Origin: Cyanobacterium sp. T60_A2020_053
GTDB lineage: Bacteria; Cyanobacteriota; Cyanobacteriia; Cyanobacteriales; Cyanobacteriaceae
Assembly: GCA_015272165.1 (NCBI GenBank)
Contig: JACYMF010000023.1
Span: forward strand, 1-36,247
Direction: 5' to 3'
Length of the DNA stretch: 36,247 nt
The translations under genes were made by a program, and so were the position numbers. Below, one piece after another: positions 18,846-27,471 of the stretch; position 1 is the stretch's first letter, and each line of letters starts with the position of its first letter. The notes beneath the pieces were generated by a model. It saw only the letters and a program-made list of their open reading frames with translations. It ran no database searches and was not told the origin of the DNA.

Positions 18846-18921
18846 GAGAGTTAAAATACAAGCGCCCTCAACTTATCTTTTTTCTCTAAAAATTACCTCT
18901 TTCTTCCATTCCAATCAAAAA

Positions 18922-18973
18922 TTCTAAACTCTACATTCTACATTCTAAATTCTACATTCTAAATTCTACATTC
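18922..18973. repeat. Heptamer repeat ATTCTAC/ATTCTAA
   Basis: About seven heptads (ATTCTAA, ACTCTAC, ATTCTAC, ATTCTAA and so on) run in exact 7-base phase upstream of glyA. This is typical cyanobacterial STRR sequence. It occupies the region where the glyA promoter would be sought. Confidence 0.85.
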
Positions 18974-19040
18974 CCTTCATAATTCATAACTGAGGTAATA
19001 TAGAGAAAGTGTTCCCATAGAGAAGTATAAGTATAATAAA

Positions 19041-20324
19041 GTGAGCAAAACTAACCTAACATATTTAGCCGATACAGACCCAGCCATAGCGGAAATTATC
19101 GCCAACGAGTTACAACGCCAAAGAAGTCACTTAGAATTAATTGCTAGTGAAAATTTTACATCCCCAGCAGTAATGGCAGCGCAGGGTTCAGTATTAACCA
19201 ACAAATACGCCGAAGGATTACCCGGTAAACGTTATTATGGTGGTTGTAAATTTGTCGATCAAGCAGAAGATTTAGCCATTGACAGAGCAAAACAGTTATT
19301 TGGTGCTGAAATGGCTAACGTGCAACCTCACTCTGGCGCTCAAGCTAATTTTGCTGTGTTTTTAACCCTACTCAATCCGGGTGACAAAATCATGGGGATG
19401 GATTTATCCCATGGTGGACATTTAACCCACGGCTCACCAGTTAACGTATCGGGTAAATGGTTTGAAGTATGTCAGTATGGCGTTAGTAAAGAAACTGAGC
19501 GCTTAGATTATGATGAAATTAGAGAATTAGCCCTGAAAGAGCGCCCGAAACTCATCATTTGCGGTTATTCTGCTTATCCTCGCATCATTGATTTTGCCAA
19601 ATTCCGCGCTATCGCTGACGAGGTGGGCTCTTATTTGTTAGCTGATATTGCCCATATTGCTGGATTGGTTGCCAGTGGTCATCATCCTAACCCTGTGCCA
19701 TACTGTGATGTAGTCACCACTACCACCCATAAAACGTTAAGAGGTCCTCGTGGTGGTTTAATTTTAACCCGTGATGCAGAATTAGGTAAAAAATTAAATA
19801 AAGCTGTTTTCCCCGGCACTCAGGGCGGACCTTTAGAACACGTTATCGCTGGTAAAGCGGTGGCTTTTGGGGAGGCTTTAAAACCCGAATTTAAGGAATA
19901 TTGTGGACAGGTAATCGCTAATTCACGGGCGCTGGGTTCTCAATTAGTCGAGAGAGGCTTTAAATTAGTCTCTGGTGGCAGTGATAATCATCTCAATTTA
20001 GTGGATTTACGTTCTATCGGTATGACTGGTAAAGTAGCGGATCAACTTTTAGGACAAACTCACATTACAGCGAACAAAAATACTGTACCTTTTGACCCTG
20101 AGTCTCCTTTCGTCACCAGTGGCTTGAGATTAGGTTCTCCTGCTGAAACTACCAGAGGTTTAACAGAAGCGGAATTTACTGAAGTTGCTAATATTATCGC
20201 TGATCGTCTTCTCAATCCTGATGATTCTGCGGTGAAAGCTGATTGTATTAAACGGGTAGGGGCGCTGTGTAGTCAATTCCCCCTCTATCCTCATCTTAAT
20301 ATCCCTGTTCCAGCTTTTGCTTAA
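19041..20324 (+). CDS. glyA: Serine hydroxymethyltransferase
   Basis: This 427-residue PLP enzyme interconverts serine and glycine with tetrahydrofolate and feeds one-carbon metabolism and photorespiratory glycine use. The cofactor lysine is Lys231 in [38 protein letters not shown] and QPHSGAQAN are the expected substrate and PLP contacts. The start is GTG at 19041; no in-frame ATG gives the usual N-terminus. Full length and intact. Confidence 0.97.
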   Translation: MSKTNLTYLADTDPAIAEIIANELQRQRSHLELIASENFTSPAVMAAQGSVLTNKYAEGLPGKRYYGGCKFVDQAEDLAIDRAKQLFGAEMANVQPHSGAQANFAVFLTLLNPGDKIMGMDLSHGGHLTHGSPVNVSGKWFEVCQYGVSKETERLDYDEIRELALKERPKLIICGYSAYPRIIDFAKFRAIADEVGSYLLADIAHIAGLVASGHHPNPVPYCDVVTTTTHKTLRGPRGGLILTRDAELGKKLNKAVFPGTQGGPLEHVIAGKAVAFGEALKPEFKEYCGQVIANSRALGSQLVERGFKLVSGGSDNHLNLVDLRSIGMTGKVADQLLGQTHITANKNTVPFDPESPFVTSGLRLGSPAETTRGLTEAEFTEVANIIADRLLNPDDSAVKADCIKRVGALCSQFPLYPHLNIPVPAFA

Positions 20325-20348
20325 TTCTTAATGGGTGATGATTGAATG

Positions 20349-20370
20349 TGGTGGAGGGCGCCCTCCACCA
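20349..20370. repeat. 22-bp perfect palindrome, TGGTGGAGGGCGC half-site
   Basis: TGGTGGAGGGC and its exact complement meet head to head between the convergent glyA and phosphotransacetylase-like genes. It is the fully symmetric form of the dispersed GGTGGAGGGCGCT motif and could serve as a two-way terminator stem, though no T-run follows. Confidence 0.85.
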
Positions 20371-20377
20371 TAATAAA

Positions 20378-21436
20378 TTAGTTGAGTTTTGCCAATAATT
20401 GATCAAGATCGAAATGTTCCTTAATCAACTGTTGTACACAATTCACTTTAATACTTTCCTGTAAACGCACAGTGCCAAAAGCTCGATCCACAATCTCCAC
20501 AGTGGTTAAAGTATCAAAATCTACCGTTAAAATAGGAATTTCCAAATCTTCCGCCCTTGCTAAAATTAACTGTTGAGGGGGAATATGCCCCGTTAAAATT
20601 AGGCAATTAGTGGAACTTTCCAATGCCGCTAACTGTAAATCAGTGCGATCACCTCCCGTTACTACTGCCATATTTTGTCGTTGGCGGAAATATTCTAAAG
20701 CCGAGTTAACATTCATAGCGCCCACCGTCAAACTTTCCACCATCAAATCAAGACGATCACTACGACATAATACTTTTGCCTTCAACTGTGCTACCAGTTC
20801 TCTAACACTAACACTTTGTAAAAGTCGATCAGTGGGTAACATTCCCAAAACTTCCACGCCACGACTAGCTAAAAATGGTTTAATGACATTAGTCATGGTG
20901 TCTAATTGTTGATGGGGAATACTATTAATTAATACTCCCGACAGGCGCGCGCCAAAAATGCCCTTAGCTTCAAGAATTTGGTCGATAATTAAAAGAGGAT
21001 CGTATTTGACTACTAATAATACTTGAGCATCGAGCTTTTCGGCCACGGAGGGCGCTGAAAGATTAAACAAATTACCCTGAGAAAGATTCCCAGCGCCCTC
21101 CACCAATACCAAATCAGCCTCCATAGATTGACAATAGTCCACCACATCAATATCATCAAGGGGATAATGAAGGAAATCAGTGATGGTTTTTTCGTTTAAA
21201 AACAGTAAAGGAGACTTAATTTGTTGGGGAGACAACTCTAAAATTTCACTAATAAATTGTAAATCTTGTTCATCTTGTAAACGATCATCTACATTAAAAC
21301 AAGTTCCAAGGGGTTTTGCATACCCCAACTTAATTCCCCTCTGTTTTAACTGATGGGCGATACCAACAATAGTCGCAGTTTTACCCGTATAAGGTTGACT
21401 TGACACTACTAATAAAAATTTTTTTTGTTTAGTCAT
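20378..21436 (-). CDS. Phosphotransacetylase-like protein (AAA_26 plus DRTGG)
   Basis: This 352-residue protein begins with a P-loop-like dethiobiotin-synthase-type domain (SSQPYTGKTATIVGIAHQL; VLVEGAGNL near residue 110). It continues with a DRTGG domain (residues about 200-310). This is the N-terminal part of long phosphotransacetylases without the catalytic acetyltransferase domain. Cyanobacteria carry it as a separate gene of uncertain, possibly regulatory, role. A GGCGCGCGCC palindrome lies inside. It is convergent with glyA. Confidence 0.88.
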   Translation of the reverse strand: MTKQKKFLLVVSSQPYTGKTATIVGIAHQLKQRGIKLGYAKPLGTCFNVDDRLQDEQDLQFISEILELSPQQIKSPLLFLNEKTITDFLHYPLDDIDVVDYCQSMEADLVLVEGAGNLSQGNLFNLSAPSVAEKLDAQVLLVVKYDPLLIIDQILEAKGIFGARLSGVLINSIPHQQLDTMTNVIKPFLASRGVEVLGMLPTDRLLQSVSVRELVAQLKAKVLCRSDRLDLMVESLTVGAMNVNSALEYFRQRQNMAVVTGGDRTDLQLAALESSTNCLILTGHIPPQQLILARAEDLEIPILTVDFDTLTTVEIVDRAFGTVRLQESIKVNCVQQLIKEHFDLDQLLAKLN

Positions 21437-21577
21437 AGTAATTTAATAATGAAATATAGGAAAGACAGGATTCTAAACCCCTTGTTAAATATTAGTTTAA
21501 TTTGATAACCACTATACTCAAGCAATATATAGTCTCTATAAATTTTGGTAATATTTTCTCCCTTTCTCCCCTTCTTT

Positions 21578-22216
21578 TTACAATACCCCTTTAGAACTTG
21601 GAATTTCATTCAAACGACGAGGATCAAATTCTAGCGCCATCCTTAGCGCCCGTGCAAAAGCCTTAAAAGTAGCCTCAATAATATGATGAGAATTAATGCC
21701 ATCCAACTGACGAATATGGAGAGTAATGTGGGCATGATTTACCACCGCCACAAAAAACTCTCTCACTAACTGAGTATCATAAGTGCCAACTCTTTGGGTA
21801 GGAATTTCTAAACCATAACTGAGGTGAGGGCGCCCGGAAAAATCAAGGACAACCTCCACCAAAGCCTCATCAAGAGGAGCAATAAAATGACCAAAACGAT
21901 TAATTCCCTTGCGATCGCCTATAGCTTGACTCAGCGCCCTCCCCAAAGTAATACCCACATCCTCATTAGTATGATGATCGTCAATTTCAATATCACCCAC
22001 TGCTTGAATATTGAGGTCTAATAAACCATGGGATGATAATTGATGTAGCATATGGTCAAGAAAAGGAACACCAGTATTAACCTGACATTTACCTTGACCA
22101 TCAAGATTAACCTCTACTTGAATATCAGTTTCTTTAGTCTGACGGCTAATGGAAGCAGTACGAGGAGGCATAACGACTAAATCTAGTTTATCAGCAGTGG
22201 CGAGAGTAGTGGACAT
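21578..22216 (-). CDS. hisB: Imidazoleglycerol-phosphate dehydratase
   Basis: This 212-residue enzyme carries out the sixth step of histidine biosynthesis. Both metal-binding histidine motifs are present, DHHTNEDVG near residue 77 and [16 protein letters not shown] near 175, along with the N-terminal [16 protein letters not shown]. It is monofunctional (no HisB phosphatase domain). The only exact HIP1 octamer (GCGATCGC) that I found in the window lies in this gene, near 21908. Confidence 0.96.
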   Translation of the reverse strand: MSTTLATADKLDLVVMPPRTASISRQTKETDIQVEVNLDGQGKCQVNTGVPFLDHMLHQLSSHGLLDLNIQAVGDIEIDDHHTNEDVGITLGRALSQAIGDRKGINRFGHFIAPLDEALVEVVLDFSGRPHLSYGLEIPTQRVGTYDTQLVREFFVAVVNHAHITLHIRQLDGINSHHIIEATFKAFARALRMALEFDPRRLNEIPSSKGVL

Positions 22217-22284
22217 TGATTAAATAATAAAAATAACTTTACAATAAAGCCATAAATAATTACGACTGAATATACATCCATCAT

Positions 22285-22382
22285 AATGGAAAATTGACAA
22301 TGGATAATTGATAATTGCCAAAAAGAGCAAGAGGCAAAGGAATTTATTAATTCATAACTCATAATTCATAATTCATAACTCC
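22285..22382. repeat. Two heptamer arrays (ATTGATA and ATTCATA)
   Basis: About 22285-22318 reads ATTGACA, ATGGATA, ATTGATA, and 22345-22382 reads ATTCATA, ACTCATA, ATTCATA, ATTCATA, ACTCCTT. Both keep strict 7-base phase in the gap between hisB and the DUF2256 gene. Confidence 0.8.
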
Positions 22383-22523
22383 TTAACTCCGACGGCGACA
22401 TCTTTCGGAACAATATTTCACCTCATCCCAACAATTAGCCCATTTCTTGCGCCATGTAAACGATAATCCGCACACAGGACAGATTTTAGTGGGAAAGTCT
22501 GATTTTTTACGTTGTTTTGCCAT
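22383..22523 (-). CDS. DUF2256 zinc-ribbon-like small protein
   Basis: This 46-residue protein starts MAKQRKKSDFPTK and carries the DUF2256 pattern ICPVCGLSFTWRKKW...WDEVKYCSERCR, that is two CxxC-like pairs (CPVC and CSERC) forming a probable zinc site. The family is common in cyanobacteria and of unknown function. It is short and highly basic. It is divergent to the tRNA-Ser gene. Confidence 0.88.
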   Translation of the reverse strand: MAKQRKKSDFPTKICPVCGLSFTWRKKWANCWDEVKYCSERCRRRS

Positions 22524-22531
22524 AGATTTTT

Positions 22532-22561
22532 TTGAGAAAATTTTACTTTATCTGTTATAAT
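22532..22561 (+). promoter_or_regulatory. Sigma-70-type promoter of tRNA-Ser
   Basis: TTGAGA at 22532-22537 and TATAAT at 22556-22561 are separated by 18 bases. The tRNA begins 20 bases after the -10 box. Confidence 0.7.
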
Positions 22562-22581
22562 ATGTACTCATGCAATCTTGA

Positions 22582-22666
22582 GGAAAGGTGGCAGAGTGGT
22601 CGATCGCGCTCGACTTGAAATCGAGTGACTGGCAACAGTCCGTGGGTTCAAATCCCACCCTTTCCG
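22582..22666 (+). tRNA. tRNA-Ser (anticodon TGA)
   Basis: An 85-base class II tRNA. The acceptor stem is GGAAAGG / CCTTTCC with discriminator G at 22666. The anticodon stem is CTCGA / TCGAG with loop CTTGAAA (anticodon 22616-22618). A long variable arm and the T-arm GTGGG-TTCAAAT-CCCAC are present. CCA is not encoded. It reads UCN serine codons, chiefly UCA. Confidence 0.96.
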
Positions 22667-22949
22667 TTTTTTTCAATATTCCTAATTCTCAAATTCTAAC
22701 CGACTTTTAGTATGGTATAAAATCTGAAGAAATTTTTTTAATCAAAAATAATCAAAACTTGATAATTGTCAATTTGCCTTCACTACACCACTTTTTCAGC
22801 GCCTCCTATTTATTACTTAAAACCCAGCGCCCGTCACCGCAGAAAAGTTTTTTTAGCACTGATCCCTCACTCTGATAGACTTTAATCTTGATGACTTTTG
22901 TTAAATCATTTATAGAAAATTACATTTAATTATCTCTGGAGGATAAATT

Positions 22950-23990
22950 ATGATCGAAAGCACTATTGGCTTAGAGATTATCGAAGTAGTAGAAAAAGCC
23001 GCCCTCGCTAGTTCTAAATGGATGGGTAAAGGGGAAAAAAATATCGCTGACGAAGTAGCGGTAGAAGCTATGCGCGAAAGAATGAATCAAATCAAAATGC
23101 GCGGCAGAATCGTTATCGGGGAAGGAGAAAGAGATGATGCACCCATGCTTTATATTGGGGAAGAAGTCGGTATTTGTACTCGTGCCGATGCTAGTGATTT
23201 CTGTAACCTTGAAGAATTGATCGAAATTGATATTGCTGTTGATCCTTGTGAAGGTACTAACTTAGTAGCTTATGGTCAAAATGGTTCTATGGCAGTATTA
23301 GCAATTTCCGAAAAAGGCGGACTTTTTGCAGCACCCGACTTTTACATGAAAAAATTAGCAGCTCCCCCGGCCGCTAAAGGAAAAGTTGATATTAACAAAT
23401 CCGCTACTGAAAACTTAAAAATCCTCGCTGAATGCTTAAATCGTAGCATCGAAGAATTAGTCGTCGTAGTCATGGATCGTGATCGCCACGATGATTTAAT
23501 CAAAGAAATCCGTGAAGCTGGAGCCAGAGTACGCTTAATTAGCGATGGTGACGTATCCGCAGCCCTATCTTGTGCCTTTAGTGGAACTAATATTCATGCT
23601 TTAATGGGTATTGGTGCAGCACCTGAGGGAGTTATCTCCGCCGCTGCTATGCGCTGTTTAGGTGGTCACTTTCAAGGACAATTAATTTATGATCCTGCTA
23701 TTGTTAAAACTGGTTTAATCGGTGAAAGTAAAGAAAGTAACCTCGCTCGTTTAGCGGAAATGGGTATTACTGACCCTGATAAAGTCTATGATGTCCATGA
23801 ATTAGCATCTGGTGAAACTGTCTTATTTGCTGCCTGTGGTATTACCCCCGGTACATTGATGGAGGGAGTGCGCTTCTTCCACGGTGGCGCCCGTACCCAA
23901 AGTTTGGTTATTTCTAGCCAATCTTCCACTGCTCGTTTTGTCGATACAGTACATATGTTCGATCAGCCTCAGGTAATTCAGTTAAAATAA
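22950..23990 (+). CDS. glpX: Fructose-1,6-/sedoheptulose-1,7-bisphosphatase, class II
   Basis: This 346-residue Calvin-cycle enzyme hydrolyses both fructose-1,6- and sedoheptulose-1,7-bisphosphate in cyanobacteria. Metal and substrate motifs are [18 protein letters not shown] (residues about 50-67) and DPCEGTN (near 100). VVMDRDRH and [14 protein letters not shown] are also present. A strong ribosome binding site GGAGGA lies at 22938-22943, 7 bases before the ATG. The GC-richer codon choice compared with neighbours suggests high expression. Confidence 0.97.
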   Translation: MIESTIGLEIIEVVEKAALASSKWMGKGEKNIADEVAVEAMRERMNQIKMRGRIVIGEGERDDAPMLYIGEEVGICTRADASDFCNLEELIEIDIAVDPCEGTNLVAYGQNGSMAVLAISEKGGLFAAPDFYMKKLAAPPAAKGKVDINKSATENLKILAECLNRSIEELVVVVMDRDRHDDLIKEIREAGARVRLISDGDVSAALSCAFSGTNIHALMGIGAAPEGVISAAAMRCLGGHFQGQLIYDPAIVKTGLIGESKESNLARLAEMGITDPDKVYDVHELASGETVLFAACGITPGTLMEGVRFFHGGARTQSLVISSQSSTARFVDTVHMFDQPQVIQLK

Positions 23991-24009
23991 TTATTTACCC
24001 TCTCCCCAA

Positions 24010-24041
24010 CCCCTCTCCCCGTGGGCGAGGGGCTTTTTTTT
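24010..24041 (+). terminator. Intrinsic terminator of glpX
   Basis: CCCCTC / GAGGGG stem with inner CCC / GGG pairs is followed by eight Ts. It is 20 bases after the glpX stop and abuts the convergent gene end. Confidence 0.88.
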
Positions 24042-24048
24042 GCGAAGA

Positions 24049-24381
24049 TTAATCTAAGTAACCCATTAATAAGAAAACATTATCAATTTGATTAGACGCT
24101 ACAGGACGATTACCCATAACGTTATATTGGTCACTAATCACTAAAGTACCAGCACTAATCGGTCTTGAACCAGAAAGCACTAACGTACTTTTCACCATTA
24201 AATCAGATTTGGTGATCGGGCGCACTGAGCCTACAGATTTATAAGTACTGACTATCTCTAATTTGCTAGGTTCAATGGGTCGATTATTATGGAATAAACT
24301 CGAAGGGGTAGCCACTTTTAAAGCTGAACTTTCTTGATTTTCTTCTTGGTTATGTTCTTGATTTTCCCAATTTTCGGTCAT
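24049..24381 (-). CDS. Hypothetical protein with RPI repeats
   Basis: This 110-residue protein has an acidic, Asn/Gln-rich head (residues 1-20), then four repeats of about 20 residues that each begin RPI or RPV: NRPIEPSKLEIV, VRPITKSDLMVK, SRPISAGTLVIS, NRPVASNQIDNV. A strand of hydrophobic residues follows each RPI. There is no signal peptide. It is likely a small beta-repeat protein. The family is known to me only as cyanobacterial hypothetical. It is convergent with glpX. Confidence 0.7.
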   Translation of the reverse strand: MTENWENQEHNQEENQESSALKVATPSSLFHNNRPIEPSKLEIVSTYKSVGSVRPITKSDLMVKSTLVLSGSRPISAGTLVISDQYNVMGNRPVASNQIDNVFLLMGYLD

Positions 24382-24498
24382 AAATTTTACTCCTTAAGTA
24401 ATTTTTTTCTATTAAACTAATATTAGTTATTCATTGTACAACGTTATCTGAGCTTTATTTGTAGATATGTTTTATAATATTTGTCATAGGTGAGGGGC

Positions 24499-24616
24499 TC
24501 TAAAAAAGTATTTTGGTGAGGGGAGGTGGCAGGTTTCAGTTGTCAGGTGTCAGGTGAAATGCTTATAAATTAAAGACCTTCTCCTTTTTTTACCTTAATG
24601 AAAATACTTTTTCAGA
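24499..24616. mobile_element. MITE-like element with TCTRAAAAAGTATTTT ends
   Basis: Terminal inverted repeats TCTAAAAAAGTATTTT at 24499-24514 and the complement of TCTGAAAAAGTATTTT at 24601-24616 match at 15 of 16 bases. The inside holds TGTCAGG-type heptamers and then AAATGCTTATAAATTAAAGACC, a stretch shared with the element at 26849. No ORF. Confidence 0.7.
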
Positions 24617-24638
24617 CCTCTCCATGTAGTAAAAAACC

Positions 24639-25028
24639 TTAACTTTTAGGGAAAGATAACCTCATCAATTTTAATAACAATAGAGAAAGAAAAAGCATAT
24701 TAAAAGCAATACGCCACAAGCCAAAAGCACAAGCCAAACCTAAACCTGATGAAATCCAAATCTCTACAGCGCCCGTCAAACCTTTTGCATTATTTCCCTC
24801 TTTAACAATCAAACCTCCACCAATAAATCCTACACCTTGAATAATACCAGTCATTACTCTTGCTTGTTCCATGATGCTGATTTCTTGAACAATTAAAATA
24901 AAACCACAGGAAGCGAGAGCCACTAAACCATGGGTTTTCACACCTCCCGGCTTGTTGCTTAACTCCCTTTCCAAACCGAGAAGACTGCCTAAAATAAGGG
25001 CAAGAAATAGTTTAATAAAAACTAACAT
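24639..25028 (-). CDS. MgtC/SapB family membrane protein
   Basis: This 129-residue protein covers the conserved N-terminal MgtC membrane domain: GSLLGLERELSNKPGGVKTHGLVALASCGF, MTGIIQGVGFIGGGLIVKEG and KGLTGAVEIWISSGLGLACAFG, with about four helices. The C-terminal cytosolic domain of longer MgtC proteins is absent, as in many SapB-type members. Roles proposed for the family include magnesium or phosphate homeostasis. Its start shares one base with the stop of the CPBP protease gene, so the two form an operon. Confidence 0.9.
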   Translation of the reverse strand: MLVFIKLFLALILGSLLGLERELSNKPGGVKTHGLVALASCGFILIVQEISIMEQARVMTGIIQGVGFIGGGLIVKEGNNAKGLTGAVEIWISSGLGLACAFGLWRIAFNMLFLSLLLLKLMRLSFPKS

Positions 25029-25786
25029 TAAAATAACTTTCTTTTTTTAGCTATTAGAGAAAAAGTACCAAGAAATAATAAGCCCATTAATCCAGCAATA
25101 GGATTTTGATTAATGCCCGTTATCCATGATGGCACTACTTCCGTATAAGTTAACATTTGCCCCACATTTAACACATAATAACCCCACACAAAACCACCAT
25201 GTAAACCGATGGAAATACCTAATAAATTATGATGATTTTTTTTACTCCAGACTAATAATAATCCTAAGATAAATAAAGCAGGAAAAGTAACTAAACCTCT
25301 AATCATTTCCGCTAAAGGTTTCAGAAAATGGGCAATGGCAAATAATAAAGCATTGATAAAATTGGATTGTTTTTCACTAAAATCTTTTTCTAATTCATTT
25401 AATAACCAACCTCGAAAAAATAGTTCTTCCGCCAAAGCGATGAGGAGGGCGCTGGTTAAACCTTCCAATAGTAGTGGTATAAAGAGCTGATTGGGAGCTT
25501 TGAACACTACCCAACCGAAAAGATATTCCACGACAAATAATAACCAGGTGATAGTAAAACTAATCAATAAACCACCACTTAAATCTAGTAAATTGCGCTT
25601 ACTAAAAACTAAACCATAAGTTCTAAATATTTTTTGATTTTCGTAAACATAGTTGCCCCAAAATTTAACTAAAAATAGAAAAATTATAAATAATAATCCC
25701 ATTGTTAAAATAGTTGTTAAATTTGGGTCTTTTTGCTGTAAAAATAGATAAATAGGAATAGCAAAAGGCAGCCAAATAAATAGCAA
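25028..25786 (-). CDS. CPBP-family intramembrane glutamic endopeptidase
   Basis: This polytopic membrane protein carries the CAAX-protease/bacteriocin-processing motifs: EELFFRGWL (Glu120-Glu121, Arg125), the second-motif His in FAIAHF (about 153) and a third HGGFVWGYYV. The start is uncertain: there is no ATG in the frame, TTG 25786 is the first conventional codon, and the frame stays open 28 codons further up. Over that extra stretch the translation continues family-like (SYPILARLGIFF), and a strong GAGGAG stands just upstream of ATT codons near 25858. It is followed by the MgtC gene. Confidence 0.85.
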   Translation of the reverse strand: MLFIWLPFAIPIYLFLQQKDPNLTTILTMGLLFIIFLFLVKFWGNYVYENQKIFRTYGLVFSKRNLLDLSGGLLISFTITWLLFVVEYLFGWVVFKAPNQLFIPLLLEGLTSALLIALAEELFFRGWLLNELEKDFSEKQSNFINALLFAIAHFLKPLAEMIRGLVTFPALFILGLLLVWSKKNHHNLLGISIGLHGGFVWGYYVLNVGQMLTYTEVVPSWITGINQNPIAGLMGLLFLGTFSLIAKKRKLF

Positions 25787-25964
25787 GGTAGAGAAAAAAA
25801 TCCCTAACCTTGCTAAAATAGGATAAGAATGAAGATTTTTAACGAATGAATTAATAATAAAAATTACTCCTCAAAAAAATATTTTTTACCTTCGATGAAA
25901 TAATCAAAATTTGTGCCTTTTCTACATTAGTTGTAAAAAACTAATAATCAATAAAATCTGCCCC

Positions 25965-26255
25965 TTATTCAGCTGGTTCAATGGTACAAGTTAAACCCTG
26001 ACTTTTTATACTTTCGCAATAAAATTCAGCGTGTTCTAATGCACAAGTTGTGACTAAACCAACACCATTATTATGGGCTTCCATCATCACACTAACGGCT
26101 TGAGGTTCACTTAAAGAAACGGTGGTCATGAGAACCTGTACTACATATTCCATGGAATTGTAACTATCATTATGCAACAAAACCCTATAACCGGGGTCAT
26201 GTTTGCGATTAACATTAGACTTAGTGTCAGGTTTATTAAGAACTTGAGTTGACAT
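25965..26255 (-). CDS. clpS: ATP-dependent Clp protease adaptor ClpS
   Basis: This 96-residue adaptor delivers N-degron substrates to ClpC/ClpA. The N-terminal tail is flexible (residues 1-18). The core PGYRVLLHNDSYNSMEYVVQVLM holds the N-end-residue pocket (the Asn-Asp pair) and HNNGVGLVTTCALEHAE is also conserved. It has a strong ribosome binding site, AGGAGGT, 10 bases before the ATG (26266-26272 on the plus strand). It is monocistronic. Confidence 0.95.
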   Translation of the reverse strand: MSTQVLNKPDTKSNVNRKHDPGYRVLLHNDSYNSMEYVVQVLMTTVSLSEPQAVSVMMEAHNNGVGLVTTCALEHAEFYCESIKSQGLTCTIEPAE

Positions 26256-26521
26256 GAAAAAATTGACCTCCTAAACTTTACTGGTGTTATAAAAAAATAT
26301 TTTTGGCTGTAGATAGTCCAATTTAATTTTTATTATAACCAAGATGATTCTTTATGGGTTAGTATGCCGAATTAATTGTCGAGAAAGCGAATGGGGAAGG
26401 GAGAAGAATTTACAGACAATAGGTTTTAACCCCTTGTTAAGTTTAAGATTTTTCAGTTGAAACAAGATGCAGTTTCTGGGTTAAAATAGCAGTGATTTGT
26501 TTCAGTTACCATAAATAATTC

Positions 26522-26842
26522 ATGCTACCTCAAGTAAAAGTATTAAAACCAGAAGGAATATTCGATGGCTTGAAAGCTAATGATTTTCGCCAACAAATTA
26601 ATCAATTAATTAGTGAAGGAGTAATATATATTTTAATTGATTTTAAAAAAGTTACTTTTATGGATAGTTCTGGTTTGGGGGGATTGGTGCAGGGTTTAAA
26701 AACTATTAGATCAGCTAATGGTAGATTATTTATTATGTCTTTAAATGAGCAAATTAATATGTTATTTGACCTCACAAATATGGGTCAAGTTTTTGAGATT
26801 GTTGAGGATAAGTCTGAATTGGAAACGAAATTAAGAAATTAA
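26522..26842 (+). CDS. STAS-domain anti-sigma-factor antagonist
   Basis: This 106-residue single STAS domain is of the SpoIIAA/RsbV type. FMDSSGLGGLVQGLKTI contains the phosphorylatable serine (Ser50, second Ser of DSSG). In this family an anti-sigma kinase phosphorylates the serine and a PP2C phosphatase reverses it. No partner kinase or phosphatase gene is in the window. Its 3' end lies 7 bases before a MITE-like element. Confidence 0.92.
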   Translation: MLPQVKVLKPEGIFDGLKANDFRQQINQLISEGVIYILIDFKKVTFMDSSGLGGLVQGLKTIRSANGRLFIMSLNEQINMLFDLTNMGQVFEIVEDKSELETKLRN

Positions 26843-26848
26843 TTGGGA

Positions 26849-27091
26849 GTTGCTGAAAAAGTGCAATCGTGAGGGGAGGTGTCAGGTTTCGGGTGTCAGG
26901 CGAAATGTTTATAAATTAAAGACTTTAGCCAAATAGTTATTTTTCATACATTATTCATTTGTATCAATAATTTTGATTGGGATGAAAAAAATAGAGTATT
27001 TTTAGAGAAAAAAGTCAATTTATGACACTTTTTGTTATGTAGAATAGACTTTAAACCTTTATTTGACAAGAGTTTTGATTTATTCAGCAAC
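26849..27091. mobile_element. 243-bp MITE-like element
   Basis: Ends GTTGCTGAAAAAG at 26849 and the complement of GTTGCTGAATAAA at 27079-27091 form imperfect inverted repeats. There is no ORF. A slot at 26869-26906 is filled by TGTCAGG/TTTCGGG heptamers. It is homologous in inverted orientation to 30445-30685 over both ends and much of the interior (for example GACTTTTTTCTC and GGTTTAAAGTCTATTC on the other strand). Confidence 0.75.
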
Positions 27092-27117
27092 CGCTAATTA
27101 GTTACAAATAGATTATC

Positions 27118-27186
27118 TCTTCGCACTTTACCCACCGTGTAATGAATTACACGGAACCAACAGTTTTTCGTTCAATAAATTGAACT
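27118..27186. repeat. 69-bp double-hairpin repeat, copy 2 (inverted)
   Basis: Reverse complement of the element at 15526-15594, with both hairpins conserved: CCGTGTAAT / ATTACACGG and GTTCAAT / ATTGAAC. It lies 26 bases from the end of the MITE-like element. Confidence 0.85.
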
Positions 27187-27250
27187 ATAGCAGTCCTAAA
27201 TCATTTATGAGAAATTTAACGATAAAGAAGGTTATCGTACAATCTACCAA

Positions 27251-27272
27251 ATAAGGGGTTTAAACCCCTTAT
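27251..27272. repeat. 22-bp perfect palindrome, ATAAGGGGTTT half-site
   Basis: Second copy of the AAGGGGTTTAAACCCCTT palindrome (also at 11891), here extended by two matching flank bases on each side. Not followed by a T-run. Confidence 0.8.
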
Positions 27273-27437
27273 TATCAAAATTTAATTGTTGATAATCTCA
27301 CAACTCAGATAGGATTGCTATAAGATATTGATATTACTAATTTGTAAGTTATCAAACGAACTTGATATTAGATGTTGATATTATTTTTTAGGAAGCTATG
27401 ATTATGCTAAAGCCTTTAATTTATTAACCTTTTTACT

Positions 27438-27464
27438 ATCCACTTCCCACTACCCACTTCCCTT
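27438..27464. repeat. Heptamer repeat TTCCCAC
   Basis: TATCCAC, TTCCCAC, TACCCAC and TTCCC run in 7-base phase just after the tyrS stop codon. The rest of the 27273-27437 gap shows no gene. Confidence 0.7.
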
Positions 27465-27471
27465 TTAACTA

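Noticed and set aside
20610-20912. Plus-strand ORF inside the phosphotransacetylase-like gene
   Set aside because: Antisense shadow of a conserved gene.
22599-22609. HIP1-like sequence in the tRNA-Ser gene
   Set aside because: It is CGATCGCG, not the exact HIP1 octamer, and lies in the D-arm of the tRNA where tRNA structure constrains it.
26343-26460. A 38-codon ORF upstream of the STAS gene
   Set aside because: Too short, no ribosome binding site, and it runs through a degenerate AACCCCTTGTTAA repeat; random opening is likelier.
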